A DNA stretch of 36,550 nt from IMG/VR virus record IMGVR_UViG_3300023116_000128, positions 1-36,550 of that record. The stretch is one strand, 5' to 3'. Origin of the DNA: a virus. Below are positions 15,080-23,064 of this stretch, one piece after another. The translations under genes were made by a program, and so were the position numbers. The notes under the pieces were generated by a model. That model saw nothing but the letters and a program-made list of their open reading frames with translations, ran no database searches and was not told the origin of the DNA. The first letter of the stretch is position 1, and each line of letters starts with the position of its first letter.

Positions 15080-15370
15080 TTAACTGTCTGGTAAGATTGA
15101 ATCGTCATCAACATCTGGTGTTCCTGAGTCTGAATCGTCATCAAAGTCAGCGACATCAGCACCCATTGAACCTGAAGACATTGCAACCAATGTTTCCCAC
15201 TGTACTCTTGAGCCAACTGCTTTTCTTAATAACCATCCTTCTGATACAACACCTGAATCAGCATTTGCAGCTTGTTCAGCAGTATCTACACCATATGTGT
15301 TTGCCTTATCAGCATCGTTTAGATATTTTGGTTTTGAAGCTTCGTCATCTAATAATCCCCAAAGTGCCAT
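15080..15370 (-). CDS. small conserved virion-associated-type protein
   Basis: 96 residues. It begins MALWGLLDDEASKPKYLNDADKANTYGVD, a start found in many T4-like marine phage proteins near structural genes, and contains SEGWLLRK and VQWETLVAM. The C-terminus is a long acidic stretch (DFDDDSDSGTPDVDDDS). Shine-Dalgarno AGGAG precedes the ATG. Likely virion-associated by family resemblance and position; exact role unknown. Confidence 0.65.
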   Translation of the reverse strand: MALWGLLDDEASKPKYLNDADKANTYGVDTAEQAANADSGVVSEGWLLRKAVGSRVQWETLVAMSSGSMGADVADFDDDSDSGTPDVDDDSILPDS

Positions 15371-15382
15371 AATTCTCTCCTG

Positions 15383-15961
15383 TTATACTTTTAGTGATGC
15401 AATTGCATCGAATGTTTTTTTGAAAGATTTATCGTCTTTCTGTAATAATCTGAGGTATTTATCCCGAATAGGTGCCCTAACTTTCATTAAAATGTCATGA
15501 ACTTTGACAGCATCTGCATTCTTTACCTTTGTTTTTTTCATGTCATTGGTTTGAATGTTGCCATCTGTTTTGACATCTTTTAGTTTTTTCAACTGTATCA
15601 GAACATTTGCATCAGCTCTTGTTTGACCACCAGATGCTTTTGAATTCATTGCATCTAATGCTCTTTGAAAGACTTCATCTTCTGAAGCTTCAGCATATTT
15701 TCCACCTGCCATTTTTGAGATTTTATCAAGTTTATCTTTCAAATCTCTCTCGTTTTTTGCCTGAGCAACAGCACGAGCAACTTTTTTATTGCCTTGATCT
15801 GACATCATGGCAAAATCTGATGATCTTTCCATGACAGCAGCTACTTTCTTAGCATCGCTTTTTACATAACCAAGTTTTCTAATCTTCTCTTTGAAGACTT
15901 TGAATCTTGCGTCTGTAGTGAGAACTTTCTCAACTTCAGCTTTTGTCAATTCTTTAGACAT
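15383..15961 (-). CDS. basic helical hypothetical protein
   Basis: 192 residues, very lysine-rich and predicted helical (KVFKEKIRKLGYVKSDAKKV; KKTKVKNADAVKVHDILMK), with no recognised domain. The start overlaps the stop of the upstream 353-residue gene by one base. The composition suits a protein stored with DNA inside the head, but there is no obvious capsid-targeting N-terminus. Confidence 0.55.
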   Translation of the reverse strand: MSKELTKAEVEKVLTTDARFKVFKEKIRKLGYVKSDAKKVAAVMERSSDFAMMSDQGNKKVARAVAQAKNERDLKDKLDKISKMAGGKYAEASEDEVFQRALDAMNSKASGGQTRADANVLIQLKKLKDVKTDGNIQTNDMKKTKVKNADAVKVHDILMKVRAPIRDKYLRLLQKDDKSFKKTFDAIASLKV

Positions 15962-17022
15962 TACTTTAAATCTTTAGTCAACATCTTGTCAATCTGAGGT
16001 GTTGACATGTCCTTTTCTGTTGGGTCACCGTATGATGATCTACCAACTACTGTTCTTAAGAAGTCATTGACTGCCTTTTTTGCACCTTTGATTCTAACAT
16101 GTTTGCCCATCATTGATGCTTTAAGTCCAAATCTTCTTGCATTTTTTACTATTTCCAATGCATGTTTGTTTTGATCAGCAGGTTTTGATAACTTGTTTTT
16201 TGGGTCAACTGTAAGGTTTGAGACCTCTTCGTCTAACTCAACTGCATCTTCCCACATCTTTCTGTAGGAATCCATAACTGATACTGCCTCTTCGACTTCT
16301 TCTTTGAAATTCAATCCAAGTCTTTTCGCATGTTTTTTGAGAAGTTGTGAAATCGTCATGTTTTTATTTGATGGTCTTGCGAAATCATCAGCAAGTTCGT
16401 CATCTGATAGATATTTCATATCTAACTCATCACCAATCTTTCGTCCTTCAGGTGAACCAACTTTTACATTTTGTTTACCTTTGAGGAGTTTTTGCATTCC
16501 TGCAATTGCCTTTTTCTTTTCTGAAGGATTTCTGTCAAAGATACCAATTGCCATTGTGCCTTCATTTAATGAATCAATAAAACCTTTGATATCTTTTCTG
16601 TATAAATCTTTTTGTTGTTTGTAGTTTGATGTATCTACTTTTGCATGAAACTTTTTAAGAATCTCTCTATCTTTTGCACTTGCAGCCCAAACATTAGGGA
16701 AGTCTTTACGAATGATTGAGTCACCAAGTTTACCTTCTGCAACTACTTCTTCGTTTGCGAACTTAAGTGCAGTTTGAACTTCTTTTGATTTAAGTATTTT
16801 GTCACCAAAGAACTTTGCGATTTCTTTTCTGGCGATATCATATGCACCACCAAGATCAAGTGCAACTTCTACTGCCTTTTTGACTTTTGGATCTGATACT
16901 TTATTTTTTCTAAAGTATGAAGCAACTTCTTGACCTGTAAGTTTCATCTTACCATATGGTCCAAGAGGATTTACTTTGCCGTCTTTATCTAATACTTGTT
17001 TTGCTTCGTAAAAGAGATTCAT
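15961..17022 (-). CDS. large basic hypothetical protein of the virion-associated block
   Basis: 353 residues, rich in Lys and Asp/Glu, no membrane segments. A short region near 290-330 (HALEIVKNARRFGLKASMMG, then KHVRIKGAKKAVNDFLRTV) has a compact alpha/beta pattern typical of a small ligand- or RNA-binding fold, but I cannot name it. The start overlaps by one base with the 67-residue gene upstream. Function unknown; location suggests virion or injected protein. Confidence 0.55.
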   Translation of the reverse strand: MNLFYEAKQVLDKDGKVNPLGPYGKMKLTGQEVASYFRKNKVSDPKVKKAVEVALDLGGAYDIARKEIAKFFGDKILKSKEVQTALKFANEEVVAEGKLGDSIIRKDFPNVWAASAKDREILKKFHAKVDTSNYKQQKDLYRKDIKGFIDSLNEGTMAIGIFDRNPSEKKKAIAGMQKLLKGKQNVKVGSPEGRKIGDELDMKYLSDDELADDFARPSNKNMTISQLLKKHAKRLGLNFKEEVEEAVSVMDSYRKMWEDAVELDEEVSNLTVDPKNKLSKPADQNKHALEIVKNARRFGLKASMMGKHVRIKGAKKAVNDFLRTVVGRSSYGDPTEKDMSTPQIDKMLTKDLK

Positions 17023-17225
17023 TAGTCTGTCTCCTTTTCTCCTTTATAGTTTTTATCTATGTAGTCAAAGAATTCTTTCTTCTTCTCTTCTGAATCAAAG
17101 TCAGCAGGTGATGATACACCAAACTTCTCTAATGCCTTTTTGAAGAATTCTTGGTATTCTTTAGATTGTTCTAAAACTTTTTTGGAAGCTTCGACCAACT
17201 CTTTTGGTAAATCTTTGATGTTCAT
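17022..17225 (-). CDS. small conserved hypothetical protein
   Basis: 67 residues, helical and charged, ending KEFFDYIDKNYKGEKETD. It contains the pattern KKALEKFGVSSPADFDSEEKK, familiar from short conserved proteins of T4-like marine phages that sit beside the next gene. Both ends overlap neighbours by one base, implying coupled translation. Confidence 0.6.
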   Translation of the reverse strand: MNIKDLPKELVEASKKVLEQSKEYQEFFKKALEKFGVSSPADFDSEEKKKEFFDYIDKNYKGEKETD

Positions 17226-17746
17226 TATTTGAGTTCCCCTTTTTCGAAGTAGTCAAACATCTTTTGTTTGCCTTCTTCATTTAATTTTAATTGTTTTGCA
17301 AGACGACCTAACATGTTTCTTTCTGTTAGTTTTTCTACTGTCTTTTCAACTGATTCTTTTACTGGAGTTTCTTCGACTGCCTCTTCAACAGCTTCCATAG
17401 AAGGCAACTCACCGAGTTTCTTTGCCATTCTTTCAAAACCTTTGGGGTTTTGTTTCTGCATTCCTAGAAGAACTTTAGGGTCAGTCATACTCATAAGATG
17501 AGCAATGCCTAATGTTGCTTTTTTATCTGATATTTTGAAGAGTTTTTTGATCTTATCTTCCATTGATTCTTCATTAATAGTATCTTCTTTAACAAAAGAA
17601 TCATCAGGTTCGAATTCATGTAGAAGTTCTTCAATTTCTTCATTGATGATTTGCTCTGCTGTTTTTTCAATAGAGCCTTCTTTTCTTTGAACAAATTGCC
17701 TTACTTCGTCTAGTTTTTCTTTCCAGTTTTCTGATTTATAACTCAT
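17225..17746 (-). CDS. acidic coiled-coil hypothetical protein
   Basis: 173 residues, strongly acidic with alternating Lys/Glu helices, no membrane segment. The N-terminus (MSYKSENWKEKLDEVRQF) contains Leu-Asp-Glu, a possible head-protease site, but is not a clear capsid-targeting match. A TATAAATA late box lies 7 nt before the ATG. Probably late and virion-associated. Confidence 0.55.
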   Translation of the reverse strand: MSYKSENWKEKLDEVRQFVQRKEGSIEKTAEQIINEEIEELLHEFEPDDSFVKEDTINEESMEDKIKKLFKISDKKATLGIAHLMSMTDPKVLLGMQKQNPKGFERMAKKLGELPSMEAVEEAVEETPVKESVEKTVEKLTERNMLGRLAKQLKLNEEGKQKMFDYFEKGELK

Positions 17747-17753
17747 AGTCTAT

Positions 17754-17761
17754 TATTTATA
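17754..17761 (-). promoter_or_regulatory. consensus T4-type late promoter TATAAATA
   Basis: Exact TATAAATA on the minus strand, containing the stop codon of the upstream gene, with 7 nt (ATAGACT) before the ATG at 17746 and no Shine-Dalgarno between. Initiation is predicted one or two bases upstream of the ATG. Confidence 0.55.
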
Positions 17762-18041
17762 TATTCTCAATTCTTACCACAAGATTATCCTTGCCTTTTA
17801 TTAGTCTATGATACTTTCCTTTTGTGATAAAGTATTGTTTTCCTATTTCCAATTCTTTAGGCAAAGTATCATCCATTTGCAACTGCCAGTTTATTCCTTG
17901 CAATACAGTTACAGTTCTGTTTTGTTTGTCTGTATGCCAAACAAGTTCATCATCGTCTACATTGGTATCAAATGTTCTAATTATATATTTTCTGTTTGTA
18001 CCTTCTTGTAGAAATAATTCTTCTGTATATGGTTTAGTCAT
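17757..18041 (-). CDS. small cupin-like protein
   Basis: 94 residues, nearly all beta strands, with a single-domain cupin-like layout. WHTDKQNRTVTVLQGINWQL resembles the first cupin motif and LEIGKQYFITKGKYHRLIKG the second, where a histidine sits before the last strands. Metal binding and ligand are not evident from sequence alone. It overlaps the upstream gene by 8 nt and lies just before a late box. Confidence 0.6.
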   Translation of the reverse strand: MTKPYTEELFLQEGTNRKYIIRTFDTNVDDDELVWHTDKQNRTVTVLQGINWQLQMDDTLPKELEIGKQYFITKGKYHRLIKGKDNLVVRIENI

Positions 18042-18306
18042 CTATTTCAGGATAATAGTTATCTGTTTTTTCGTTGAATCCGTAATAACCAACACTGTTA
18101 GGATTTGGGTCTTCTGCATCAAAAATCTCGTCTACAAAATTTTCAGCACATGACTCAGCATAACTCTCTGAATGGTCATGTAGTTTTCTTGTCTCTAGTA
18201 CATTTTCACCTACTAGAAGATCAACTTCAAATCCTTTTTCTGTCAATCTAACAACTGATTTTCTGTCGTTTTCACGACCCCAATACTCGTGCATCACTTC
18301 ATTCAT
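18034..18306 (-). CDS. small acidic hypothetical protein
   Basis: 90 residues when started at ATG 18306 (MNEVMHEYWG), preceded by AGAGG 8 nt upstream. The frame is open further to 18453, but that stretch lies inside the conserved C-terminus of the neighbouring gene and is not believed. The protein is acidic (AESCAENFVDEIFDAEDPNP) with no recognised domain. Confidence 0.6.
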   Translation of the reverse strand: MNEVMHEYWGRENDRKSVVRLTEKGFEVDLLVGENVLETRKLHDHSESYAESCAENFVDEIFDAEDPNPNSVGYYGFNEKTDNYYPEIDD

Positions 18307-18331
18307 AATAATAACCTCTATCTTATATAGT

Positions 18332-18862
18332 TTACCAGAAAAAGTCGCCCCCACCAGAAAGACCCAACTGTTTGGCATATAGTGGAAGGCGGCACGCCCA
18401 ATACCTAGCACTTGTTTTGTCTTTTGCTTGATCACATTTGTGTCTAGCGGCAAAGGATTTTCTTGCTTCTGGATTATTTAATTTTACTTTGAGACCTGTT
18501 GTGTCTCCCCAAGTAACTTTTTTGATTTTATCACCGTCTTTGACATAGACATAATACTTCTTAGGACCACCTCTTTTAGGTTTGTTCAATTCGACATCTT
18601 CTTCTTCATAGATTGCGAAAGGGCAATCCAAAGGAACAATTTCTCCTTCATAGATTTCAAATTCTCCTATATCGGTTTCAAGTATTTGTTTGTCAACTTC
18701 TGTGAGTGTGTACCGACCCTCAGATACAAGTCGGCGTGCTTCTTTGATAACTTCGAAATACATCATAGAACCTAGACGGAAAGGATTGTCTAGTATATTA
18801 GTCTTCGACTCTTGCAGTTGTGCAATAGTTTCGTCTATGGTTATTTCTTTTAGTGTCTTCAT
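18332..18862 (-). CDS. conserved protein with C-terminal ARHKC motif domain
   Basis: 176 residues. The N-terminus MKTLKEITIDE has some resemblance to capsid-targeting peptides (Ile-x-Glu), though weaker than in two neighbouring proteins. The C-terminal third contains ARKSFAARHKCDQAKDKTSARYWACRLP, a Cys/His/Trp motif that recurs in viral and phage proteins of unknown function and could bind metal. It ends in GGGDFFW. Likely virion-associated; function unknown. Confidence 0.65.
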   Translation of the reverse strand: MKTLKEITIDETIAQLQESKTNILDNPFRLGSMMYFEVIKEARRLVSEGRYTLTEVDKQILETDIGEFEIYEGEIVPLDCPFAIYEEEDVELNKPKRGGPKKYYVYVKDGDKIKKVTWGDTTGLKVKLNNPEARKSFAARHKCDQAKDKTSARYWACRLPLYAKQLGLSGGGDFFW

Positions 18863-18881
18863 TACAAGTATGTATTGTCTA

Positions 18882-19121
18882 CTATAGTTCTTTTACCTCG
18901 AACTCCTCATTATATGGAAAACCTTTGAGAGGATTCTGAAAGACTTGAGAAAAATGTTTCTTCTTTTGTTCTTTCTGTTCGTGGAATGCCTTTTCTCTTT
19001 CTTTGATAAATTGATCAACTGCTTGACCTGGCGTATCGTTTTGATAAGCAATTCGTGTTTCGTCTGTACCGTGTTCGTGTACTCCGTTATCAGTAAAGTT
19101 GCCTTTTCCTAGTTCACTCAT
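18882..19121 (-). CDS. small hypothetical protein
   Basis: 79 residues, charged, with a lysine/glutamate/glutamine helix (FIKEREKAFHEQKEQKKKHF) and an acidic tail. No domain recognised. The stop of the upstream 457-residue gene is adjacent to its ATG, so the pair is coupled. Confidence 0.55.
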   Translation of the reverse strand: MSELGKGNFTDNGVHEHGTDETRIAYQNDTPGQAVDQFIKEREKAFHEQKEQKKKHFSQVFQNPLKGFPYNEEFEVKEL

Positions 19122-20495
19122 TTATTTCTCCCAATATTTGACATACTTACCTTGTTGAATGAGTTTAGATTTCTCTTTCTCAATCTCTTGGTCTACTTTC
19201 ATAAGTGCTTCAAGACCGTCAGGTGATTTAATTGCTTTGAGTCTTTTCTCTCCCCATTCTTTGTCTTTCTGTAGAATGAAGTCGTGTGTTTGTTGATCAA
19301 TGCCTAGTTTATCATAGAATCTCTGTTGTATTCTTTCTCTAGCACCTTCAGTAAGTTCATCGCCCATTTTTAGAAACAGATAACCATCTTTCTGTGCTTT
19401 ATCTGATACTTTAAAGTTCATCATACTTGCAAATGATTGTAAAAGTCTAACACCTTTTTCAGGATTTGATCTATATTCTTTAGTAAGTTTCTCTCTTACT
19501 CTGTTTAGAACTGTATCAATAATTTCATGTGTTCTACCAACCATCATACCTTCTTCGACTTCTTCTTTCTTGCCTTGTACTTTTCTGGCAAGGTCGGCAT
19601 CTGCTTTACCCCATGTGCCTGAAGACTTAGTTACAAAAGAATTTACTCTTGCATGTCCCCACTGCTCTGGTGTGGTGCCTGGTCTGTGACCTGTTCTCCA
19701 AGCGGCAACACCTCTGTTGTAAACTTGTTTGAGTATATCGAAGTCAATACCTGTTTTATCTGCCTTATCCTTGAGTGACTTATCAGCGGCAGGTTCTTCT
19801 TCTATCTCTTCTTTCTTTGCAGGTACTTCACTATGTTTTGTCTTTGCAAAATCTTCTAAGTCTTTCTCTGACATAGACTTTGCAAGTTCTTTGACTTTAG
19901 GTGATGCATCTTTCATTTCACCTCTTTTGTATGCAAGTGCCATACCCATAAGTTTTTGTTGTGCTTCTGACTCTGCCTTTTCTAAGATTGCATCTACATC
20001 TATATCAGGTAATGTATCTTCTGATTGTGACTGTCTTTGTTTTTCAATTGCCTCTTTTTCTTTCTCTGACTCGTCTCTTGCTTTTTGTCTTTCGTTTTCT
20101 CTATCGTGGCGATCTTTGAGTGCTTCTGCTTCTCTTTCTTGTTTTGTTTTGAGTCTTTCTAACTCGTCTGCTTGTTTTGCCTTTAGTTTGGCAGCTGCGA
20201 CTGCATCTTCACTAAACATCTTTTTGAATTTCTTAGTGTGTTGAGAAGGTTTTGTTTTTGCCTGAGCATCACCTGGTGCTGGTTTGTATGCAGAAGGATC
20301 GTTATCATCTTTCTCTGCACCTTTCTCAAAGTGTCTAGCACGATCTTGTTTAGTGGACTTTGCCATATCATCGCCTTCGGCATCTTTTGCAAAATATTTT
20401 GCAGGCTGAGTGCCGTCTCGGTCTTTGATTTCTTTATCTTGCTTGACTTTCTTTTCAAGCAATCTTTCTATTTTTAGTTGATCTATTAAGTCCAT
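19122..20495 (-). CDS. large coiled-coil protein of the virion-associated block
   Basis: 457 residues. Residues about 100-155 form a long charged coiled coil. Near 240-310 is a compact segment (LKQVYNRGVAAWRTGHRP, GTTPEQWGHARVNSFV) that resembles a short conserved domain seen in many phage structural-type proteins. The C-terminal part is helical. The N-terminus MDLIDQLKIERLLEKK has a Leu-Leu-Glu that could be a head-protease site, reminiscent of T4 Alt. A TATAAATA late box lies exactly 5 nt before the ATG. Likely a late, packaged or structural protein. Confidence 0.6.
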   Translation of the reverse strand: MDLIDQLKIERLLEKKVKQDKEIKDRDGTQPAKYFAKDAEGDDMAKSTKQDRARHFEKGAEKDDNDPSAYKPAPGDAQAKTKPSQHTKKFKKMFSEDAVAAAKLKAKQADELERLKTKQEREAEALKDRHDRENERQKARDESEKEKEAIEKQRQSQSEDTLPDIDVDAILEKAESEAQQKLMGMALAYKRGEMKDASPKVKELAKSMSEKDLEDFAKTKHSEVPAKKEEIEEEPAADKSLKDKADKTGIDFDILKQVYNRGVAAWRTGHRPGTTPEQWGHARVNSFVTKSSGTWGKADADLARKVQGKKEEVEEGMMVGRTHEIIDTVLNRVREKLTKEYRSNPEKGVRLLQSFASMMNFKVSDKAQKDGYLFLKMGDELTEGARERIQQRFYDKLGIDQQTHDFILQKDKEWGEKRLKAIKSPDGLEALMKVDQEIEKEKSKLIQQGKYVKYWEK

Positions 20496-20499
20496 GGTA

Positions 20500-21798
20500 C
20501 TATTTATATGATTTTTTCATTAGTAACTCAATCTCTCTCCACTGAGTTGCAAGTTTATTAGAAGGAAATTTGGATACCCATGTCATCATATTACTGTATA
20601 ATGATGATGCCTTCTTCTGTAATGCTTGAAATGAATCATCATTTTTGATCTCTATGAAGTCTTTACCAAAAACTCTTCGGAACATTTCTACATTCTTTTG
20701 TACTTTTTCGTGGTCTGATACAACCACTGCATCAGGTAATTTTCTTGCTCGTTCTGCATTTCTCTGTTTTGCAAACTCTAGTGATGTGTTTACATACACC
20801 ATTTTGTATTCGTAACCAAGACCATCTAATAGTTTCTTGTAGTCTAATATCTTGCTTGCTTTTGCGGATGTGGTGTCGAAGATGAGACCAAGTCTACCTT
20901 GAATGTAACCATCTAAACCTTTTTTCATAGTTTCTTTTGCTTTACCACGAATGTTATCTCTGACATTTGCATCTAGTGTTCGTAAGTCTAACGATAGACC
21001 TGCTTTCTTTAGTCCCCTTTCAAATGCAACATCACTGTTAACTATTTTTAGTCCTAGTGTTTTTAGATTCAACTGTTTTACAACTGCAGATTTACCACTG
21101 CCTGGCCCACCCATTAGGAAAACTGCTTTGAAAGTTCCTGGATCGTATACGCCTTCTGTAATCAAGTCTTCTATCATGTAATCAGGTAGAGTATTCTCCA
21201 TGATACCCATACCTCTACGAATATCTTTATAAAGTTTTTCCGCTTGGTTTTTACCTTGAGAAGGTACACCTTTTTTGAATGATTCGAAATCACCTTTCTC
21301 TGCGTATTCTCTCATCTTAGATGCTGACATTCCTGAAACATCATCTGCATCTGGATCTCTTTCACCAGCAGATACTACTTGTATATCTTCAAAATTATAA
21401 AAACCATGACGACCTTTTACTGAGTTATATTTTTTGATGATAATGTCGAATTCTTTGACTCTATCAGAACCTACAACCATACCTAGTCTTCTATAACCTT
21501 GATCATATAAGAACACTAAAATCTGAAATACTTGTCTTGCATCTACATCCATCACTTTTACTTTACGACCAAAGAACGCTTTGAGATACTTGATCTTATC
21601 TCTATGTGCTAATGGATTCTTCATCTTATCGTTTGAATGTGATGCAAATAAAATTGGATCACCACCAAATGATCTTGCGACACTGTTTAGTTTATCAACA
21701 AGTTTCTCATGTCCAATAGTTGGAGGGTTGAATCTACCAAATGTAAAGACTGCACTCTTTAGTTTCTGTTCTTTCAAAAAATCTTTTAAATTTTTCAT
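20500..21798 (-). CDS. nucleotidyltransferase-P-loop kinase fusion with capsid-targeting-like N-terminus
   Basis: 432 residues in two domains. Residues about 14-185 are a cytidylyltransferase/NMN-adenylyltransferase-like Rossmann domain: GRFNPPTIGH (21-30) is the nucleotide-binding HxGH-type motif and SASKMRE (158-164) the ISSTxxR-like motif. Residues about 222-432 are a P-loop kinase of the zeta-toxin/polynucleotide-kinase-like group: GGPGSGKS (230-237), FDTT (307-310) and QRNAERARKLP. The layout recalls NadR (adenylyltransferase plus nucleoside kinase), but substrates are unproven. The first ten residues MKNLKDFLKE resemble the T4 capsid-targeting peptide with a Leu-x-Glu cleavage site. It shares a base with the stop of the ligase-like gene upstream. 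Confidence 0.8.
   Translation of the reverse strand: MKNLKDFLKEQKLKSAVFTFGRFNPPTIGHEKLVDKLNSVARSFGGDPILFASHSNDKMKNPLAHRDKIKYLKAFFGRKVKVMDVDARQVFQILVFLYDQGYRRLGMVVGSDRVKEFDIIIKKYNSVKGRHGFYNFEDIQVVSAGERDPDADDVSGMSASKMREYAEKGDFESFKKGVPSQGKNQAEKLYKDIRRGMGIMENTLPDYMIEDLITEGVYDPGTFKAVFLMGGPGSGKSAVVKQLNLKTLGLKIVNSDVAFERGLKKAGLSLDLRTLDANVRDNIRGKAKETMKKGLDGYIQGRLGLIFDTTSAKASKILDYKKLLDGLGYEYKMVYVNTSLEFAKQRNAERARKLPDAVVVSDHEKVQKNVEMFRRVFGKDFIEIKNDDSFQALQKKASSLYSNMMTWVSKFPSNKLATQWREIELLMKKSYK
20501..20508 (-). promoter_or_regulatory. consensus T4-type late promoter TATAAATA, 5 nt from ATG
   Basis: Exact TATAAATA on the minus strand, then GTACC and ATG at 20495. With T4 late geometry (+1 six bases after the last A), the first transcribed base is the A of ATG. 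The box overlaps the 3' end of the upstream gene (its last Tyr and Lys codons and the TAG stop). Confidence 0.6.
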
Positions 21799-23003
21799 TA
21801 CTTATCCCAATTCTTAGCTGCATTGAAGTTAGCTTGACTAAATTCCATTCTATCCACCAATTTTACGGCAGAACCTGTTCTATCGATAGCAACATAGCCC
21901 TCAGGATTTACAGTTTTCAATCCTGTATCTGTTGTTATAAAAGTTCCTATTGACTTTGCTCTGTTGAGGCCATCTATAATTATTTGTTTTGCTATGACAA
22001 TTAGTTCTTGGAATCTTGCCATGGCAGTTATCATTTTATTTATTGACCTCATTTCATTATATAATTGTTCACCTATTTCTCTTTTGATCTCTTTCGTTTT
22101 CTCTTGTTTGACAGCACCAACTACTTTGTCTCTCCAATAATTTTCAAAGTGTTTCATGTAATCATTGTAGTTAGGTTTATATTTGCCTGCTCTGATCAGA
22201 CTGTTGACATATGTTTTGTAAGTTGCACCAGCACCTTTCTTCATAATCTCATTTTGAATTTCGTTGAACTTATCTAGGTCTTTTCTTTTTATTTGATGAA
22301 ATTGTTTTCCAACTTCTGATAGTACTTGTGTTAGTTTTACTGTATCTTTTGCTGTAAGTGTAGAATTACCACTAACATCTTTATAAGTTGCATCATCCAT
22401 CCAAACATCACGATTTGAACCTAGTTTAGATATGTTGGCACCAAACTGAGCAGACAGGTCTTCTATAGAACTTCCACTGTATGTAGTATGAAAAACTATA
22501 CCAATTTTAGCAGATGCTATTTGTTTACCTAGTTCAGAATCCATATCTACAGCATATAGAATGGTGTTTGGTTGAAATGTGATATAATTCTTACCATCTA
22601 TCTTTTTTGTTTTTTTATCTGATTGTGTGAACATTAGATCACCTTGCATTATGGTGTTCCATGAAAGTTTAGATAGGTGTCTATATGCCTCTAAGAATTT
22701 GGTTTGAAGATCACCTTTGAGTTCAGGTGCATCTTTAATTTCTTGTTCAGATGTATAGTAGAGTGGAGTTTTATTGAATAGAGATTTTTTTGCAACAAAA
22801 AATCTGTTGGTCATAGGTAACATGCCACATATTATGGCTGGAGCACCGTCCCATTTTACAGTCATATTGACAGATGAGTTGGAATTGCCTTTCATCATGT
22901 CTCTGAGACCTTGAAGAAAGTTTATTGCAGATCGACCACCATCGATACCGAAATTTAGAATTTCGTCTTCTAAGTGTTCTAAATGTGTGTTTTTAGCTGC
23001 CAT
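21798..23003 (-). CDS. divergent nucleic-acid ligase-like nucleotidyltransferase
   Basis: 401 residues. Motifs of the covalent nucleotidyltransferase (DNA/RNA ligase) fold can be read in order: motif I KWDG (Lys50 as candidate adenylated lysine), motif III MQGDLMF (119-125), motif IV PEGYV (367-371) and motif V-like VKLVDR (380-385). A long helical insertion (about 230-340) separates III and IV, which is unusual. Motif V lacks the second Lys of KxK. It may be a distant RNA/DNA ligase or a related adenylating enzyme. It is translationally coupled to the nucleotidyltransferase-kinase fusion. A 9+5-bp hairpin sits 2 nt before its ATG. Confidence 0.65.
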   Translation of the reverse strand: MAAKNTHLEHLEDEILNFGIDGGRSAINFLQGLRDMMKGNSNSSVNMTVKWDGAPAIICGMLPMTNRFFVAKKSLFNKTPLYYTSEQEIKDAPELKGDLQTKFLEAYRHLSKLSWNTIMQGDLMFTQSDKKTKKIDGKNYITFQPNTILYAVDMDSELGKQIASAKIGIVFHTTYSGSSIEDLSAQFGANISKLGSNRDVWMDDATYKDVSGNSTLTAKDTVKLTQVLSEVGKQFHQIKRKDLDKFNEIQNEIMKKGAGATYKTYVNSLIRAGKYKPNYNDYMKHFENYWRDKVVGAVKQEKTKEIKREIGEQLYNEMRSINKMITAMARFQELIVIAKQIIIDGLNRAKSIGTFITTDTGLKTVNPEGYVAIDRTGSAVKLVDRMEFSQANFNAAKNWDK

Positions 23004-23005
23004 AT

Positions 23006-23042
23006 AGTAGTATTATAACACAAAAATGTGTGCAATACTACT
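23006..23042 (-). other. hairpin immediately before the ligase-like start codon
   Basis: AGTAGTATT pairs with AATACTACT (9 bp) and inside it ACACA pairs with TGTGT around an AAAA loop (plus-strand reading). It ends 2 nt before the ATG at 23003 and abuts a CATAAATA box (23042-23049). No T tract follows on the minus strand, so it may govern translation or processing rather than termination. Confidence 0.5.
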
Positions 23043-23049
23043 ATTTATG
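23042..23049 (-). promoter_or_regulatory. late promoter-like box CATAAATA
   Basis: CATAAATA on the minus strand, 38 nt before the ligase-like ATG and abutting the hairpin. If used, the transcript would begin inside the hairpin's upstream arm, leaving only the inner stem. Confidence 0.35.
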
Positions 23050-23064
23050 CTATTTTATTTCTAA

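Noticed and set aside
18307-18453. N-terminal extension of the 90-residue gene to 18453.
   Set aside because: The added 49 residues overlap the conserved ARHKC-motif C-terminus of the neighbouring gene; ATG 18306 has a good Shine-Dalgarno.
19729-20244. 171-residue serine-rich plus-strand frame.
   Set aside because: Antisense of a Lys/Glu-rich coiled coil; such codons read backwards as Ser/Phe/Leu and rarely give stops.
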